NCBI GenBank assembly: GCA_964405375.1
Contig: CAYONQ010000104.1
Location: 1-7,436 of the forward strand
Source: CAYONQ01 sp964405375
GTDB lineage: Bacteria; Planctomycetota; Phycisphaerae; Sedimentisphaerales; Anaerobacaceae
Length of the DNA stretch: 7,436 nucleotides
Direction of reading: 5' to 3'
In this document: one piece after another, positions 6,068 to 7,436 of the stretch
Layout of the letters: each line of letters starts with the position of its first letter
How positions within the stretch are numbered: the stretch's first letter is position 1
Made by a program: the position numbers and the translations under genes
The notes under the pieces: generated by a model
The model's input: only the letters and a program-made list of their open reading frames with translations
Databases searched by the model: none
What the model was told of the DNA's origin: nothing

Positions 6068-6706
6068 CTATGAAGTCATTTCAGCATTGGTTTCTTCCTG
6101 CCGGGGCTTTGGCTGTTGCGGGTCTTTTGCCTCGGCCTGCTGCGGTTGCTCTGGTTGGTCTGGCTTTGCCGCTGCGGGTTCCGGCGTTGGCGAAGGTTGT
6201 TCATCGGGCTGCCGTGGGGCAGACTGTTTCAACTGCGTGGCTTCAAGCGCTTGCTCAGCGGCCGCTTCGTGTTGAGCGGCCGGCTGCTGTGGCTCGGCCT
6301 TGTCCGTGGTTGCCTCGGCGTTTTCTGTTGCTTTCCCAACAGCTTTTCGCTCGCTTTTCTCGGGCTGAATCGTGGATGTGGTTTTTTCAATATCTTCCTG
6401 TGTCATATGCTCGGCACTGAGAATCAAAACACGTAAAATTTGCTCTGAGAGCTGAACATCTCTTTCAATACCCCGAATTTTCTCACCGTCAGACTTAAAG
6501 TAACAGAGGACATAAGTTCCTCTGCTTTTTCCTTTAATTTCGTAGGCAAGTCTTCGTTCATCCCACTTTCTTATTGAGATAATATCGGCCTTGGCTTTCT
6601 CTAATATATTTTTGATAGTTGTGATAACGGCGTCCCAGTTTGCCGCTGCTTTGGCCGAATCAACGAGAAACATTCCCTCGTATAGTTTCTTAAGGACAGT
6701 TTTCAA
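6068..6706 (-). CDS. rpsF: 30S ribosomal protein S6 with long Ala/Pro/Gln/Glu-rich C-terminal tail
   Basis: S6 binds 16S rRNA together with S18 in the platform of the small subunit. Residues 1 to about 105 form the normal domain: KKLYEGMFLVDS at the first strand, the WDERRLAYEIKGKSRGTYVL segment (48-67), and the QLSEQILRVLIL segment (85-96) that corresponds to the conserved region before the end of other S6 proteins. From about residue 109 to 212 there is a low-complexity tail rich in Ala, Pro, Gln, Glu and Lys with no recognisable fold; ordinary S6 is roughly 95 to 135 residues. The start is a TTG at 6706, chosen because a full AGGAGG ends eight bases upstream; the first in-frame ATG would cut into the first beta strand. 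The stop is TAG, and ssb follows after 36 bases. The identity is sure for the domain; the tail's role is unknown. Confidence 0.95.
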   Translation of the reverse strand: MKTVLKKLYEGMFLVDSAKAAANWDAVITTIKNILEKAKADIISIRKWDERRLAYEIKGKSRGTYVLCYFKSDGEKIRGIERDVQLSEQILRVLILSAEHMTQEDIEKTTSTIQPEKSERKAVGKATENAEATTDKAEPQQPAAQHEAAAEQALEATQLKQSAPRQPDEQPSPTPEPAAAKPDQPEQPQQAEAKDPQQPKPRQEETNAEMTS

Positions 6707-6714
6707 GCCAATTA

Positions 6715-6720
6715 CCTCCT
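6715..6720 (-). promoter_or_regulatory. Strong Shine-Dalgarno of rpsF deciding a TTG start
   Basis: The minus strand reads AGGAGG here, followed by an eight-base spacer and the TTG at 6706-6704. It is the only full-consensus ribosome binding site seen in the window and fixes the rpsF start at a non-ATG codon. A nearer TTG within the spacer is out of frame. Confidence 0.85.
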
Positions 6721-6756
6721 TATTTTCATGTACCGCTTGTTTTTACTATAATTTGT

Positions 6757-7326
6757 TCATTCGTTATTAAACTTATTCATAGCGGTCTGGATACCGTATT
6801 GCAGCCAGCAGATTGCGGCATCTCTTGCTTTTTCAATGGCCTCATCCAGCGACATTTTTTCGTTGTCGGTCGGCTTATCAAGCACGTAATCGTAAGCTTG
6901 TTGCCTGCCGCTTTGTCCGATTCCGATTCTCAGGCGTGCCACATTTTCGCTGGCGAGCTTTTCTATAATATCGGCTAATCCGTTGTGGCCGCCGGCGGAG
7001 CCCTTTGGTCTAAGCCGGATTCTGCCGGGTGATAGCGCCATATCGTCGATTATTACAAGCAGGTTACTTAACGCAAGCCGATAAAAACCCACCGTGGTCG
7101 CAACGGCCTGTCCACTTTGATTGACAAACTGCCAGGGTTTTAACAGTATTAAGTTTTTATCTTCAAATTCACTCATTCCGAACCGGGCGCCGAATTTTCT
7201 CTTTCTTATCTTTGTCTTTAGTGTCTCTGCCAGCGAATCTATTACCTGAAAGCCGATGTTGTGTCGCGTGCGAGCGTATTTTCTGCCCGGATTTCCCAGG
7301 CCAACAACCATTTTAATCTCGGCCAT
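6757..7326 (-). CDS. pth: Peptidyl-tRNA hydrolase (Pth)
   Basis: Cytoplasmic enzyme that cleaves the ester bond between a peptide and tRNA on prematurely released peptidyl-tRNA, recycling the tRNA. At 189 residues it has the usual family length. Visible motifs: the N-terminal VGLGNPG (residues 8-14) with Asn12, the YARTRHN segment with the catalytic His22, the FVNQSG segment with Asn69, the DDMALSPG segment with Asp94, and GGHNGL with Asn115. These match the E. coli active-site set Asn10, His20, Asn68, Asp93 and Asn114. The LRIGIG strand follows. One small oddity: the second Asp of the usual DxDLPPG-like stretch is Ala97. The ATG at 7326 is chosen as the outermost plausible start, although most relatives begin near the Met6 position. 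No good Shine-Dalgarno sits at either; an AGGAG lies about 26 bases upstream of the first ATG, too far to act simply. It is the first gene of the series and is followed 50 bases later by rpsF. Confidence 0.96.
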   Translation of the reverse strand: MAEIKMVVGLGNPGRKYARTRHNIGFQVIDSLAETLKTKIRKRKFGARFGMSEFEDKNLILLKPWQFVNQSGQAVATTVGFYRLALSNLLVIIDDMALSPGRIRLRPKGSAGGHNGLADIIEKLASENVARLRIGIGQSGRQQAYDYVLDKPTDNEKMSLDEAIEKARDAAICWLQYGIQTAMNKFNNE

Positions 7327-7375
7327 AGTATCTGTTCGGGTATAGGTTCTTTCTCCTGCCCGAAGGCGTTACTTA

Positions 7376-7413
7376 CTCAAACTGACCGTTTCTTCGAAAC
7401 GGGCCAGTTTGAG
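7376..7413. repeat. Long near-perfect inverted repeat upstream of pth
   Basis: Left arm CTCAAACTGACCGTTTC (7376-7392) and right arm GAAACGGGCCAGTTTGAG (7396-7413) are complementary except for one bulged base and one A/C position that becomes a G-U pair in the minus-strand transcript. The loop is only three bases. No T-run follows on either strand, so it is not a standard terminator. All three minus-strand frames entering from the right edge reach a stop at or just after the hairpin, so any gene to the right ends here or earlier. A GCC-UUCG-GGC mini-hairpin lies just downstream on the minus strand (7367-7358). Confidence 0.75.
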
Positions 7414-7414
7414 C

Positions 7415-7435
7415 GTCGTTCGTCGCTCGTCCCGC
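7415..7435 (-). repeat. Short 7-base-periodic tract at the right edge
   Basis: On the minus strand three units follow each other: GCGGGAC, GAGCGAC, GAACGAC. They end in a shared GAC or close variants, then run into the long hairpin. The tract is cut by the window edge, so its full length is unknown. The period and the GA-centred units recall the tract at 5118-5166. Confidence 0.45.
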
Positions 7436-7436
7436 T

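Noticed and set aside
6049..6420. Long plus-strand open frames opposite the rpsF tail
   Set aside because: They mirror the GC-rich, low-complexity tail of S6, have Leu/Ala/Arg-biased products with no family look, and overlap a certain gene.
6745..6750. TATAGT on the minus strand between pth and rpsF as a -10 promoter box
   Set aside because: No acceptable -35 box lies 16 to 18 bases upstream, and AT-rich spacer makes a single hexamer match weak evidence.

Overview
The window is a run of core housekeeping genes. Every supported gene lies on the minus strand, so the window reads from its right end to its left. The order of transcription is pth, rpsF, ssb, rpsR, rplI, dnaB, bamA, ompH/skp, and then the first eight codons of a further gene that resembles the start of lpxC. 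Gaps between genes are short (36 to 108 bases), rplI and dnaB overlap by 32 bases, and I see no convincing intrinsic terminator between genes, so a long polycistronic unit is likely. The plus strand holds no believable gene; its open frames are shadows of the minus-strand genes.

Organism: BamA, an OmpH/Skp chaperone and a probable LpxC imply a Gram-negative-type cell with an outer membrane and lipid A. The mid-range GC content, the pth-rpsF-ssb-rpsR-rplI-dnaB order running into bamA-ompH, the long low-complexity tail on S6 and the heptamer-type spacer repeats together suggest a planctomycete, perhaps of the Phycisphaerae type. This is inference from style and gene order, with no database support.

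Layout: positions 7327-7436 are non-coding as far as I can see and hold a near-perfect long hairpin next to a short 7-base-periodic tract. Positions 7326-4511 carry peptidyl-tRNA recycling (Pth), two small-subunit proteins that bind each other (S6, S18), the single-stranded-DNA-binding protein between them, and L9. Positions 4542-3103 encode the replicative helicase DnaB. Positions 3033-66 encode the outer-membrane protein insertion pore BamA and its periplasmic chaperone partner. Positions 1-24 begin the next gene.

How they work together: S6, S18 and L9 are ribosome parts and Pth rescues peptidyl-tRNA; SSB and DnaB act at the replication fork; BamA, OmpH and (if right) LpxC build the outer membrane. 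The window therefore joins growth-linked translation, replication and envelope genes in one transcriptional direction.

I found no defence, mobile or biosynthetic system. The most interesting signals are at the nucleic-acid level: two interleaved perfect inverted repeats inside rpsR with the topology of an H-type pseudoknot, a degenerate heptamer tract that supplies one possible start of rplI, a 16-base inverted repeat shared by the two ends of the window, and the roughly 100-residue tail on S6.
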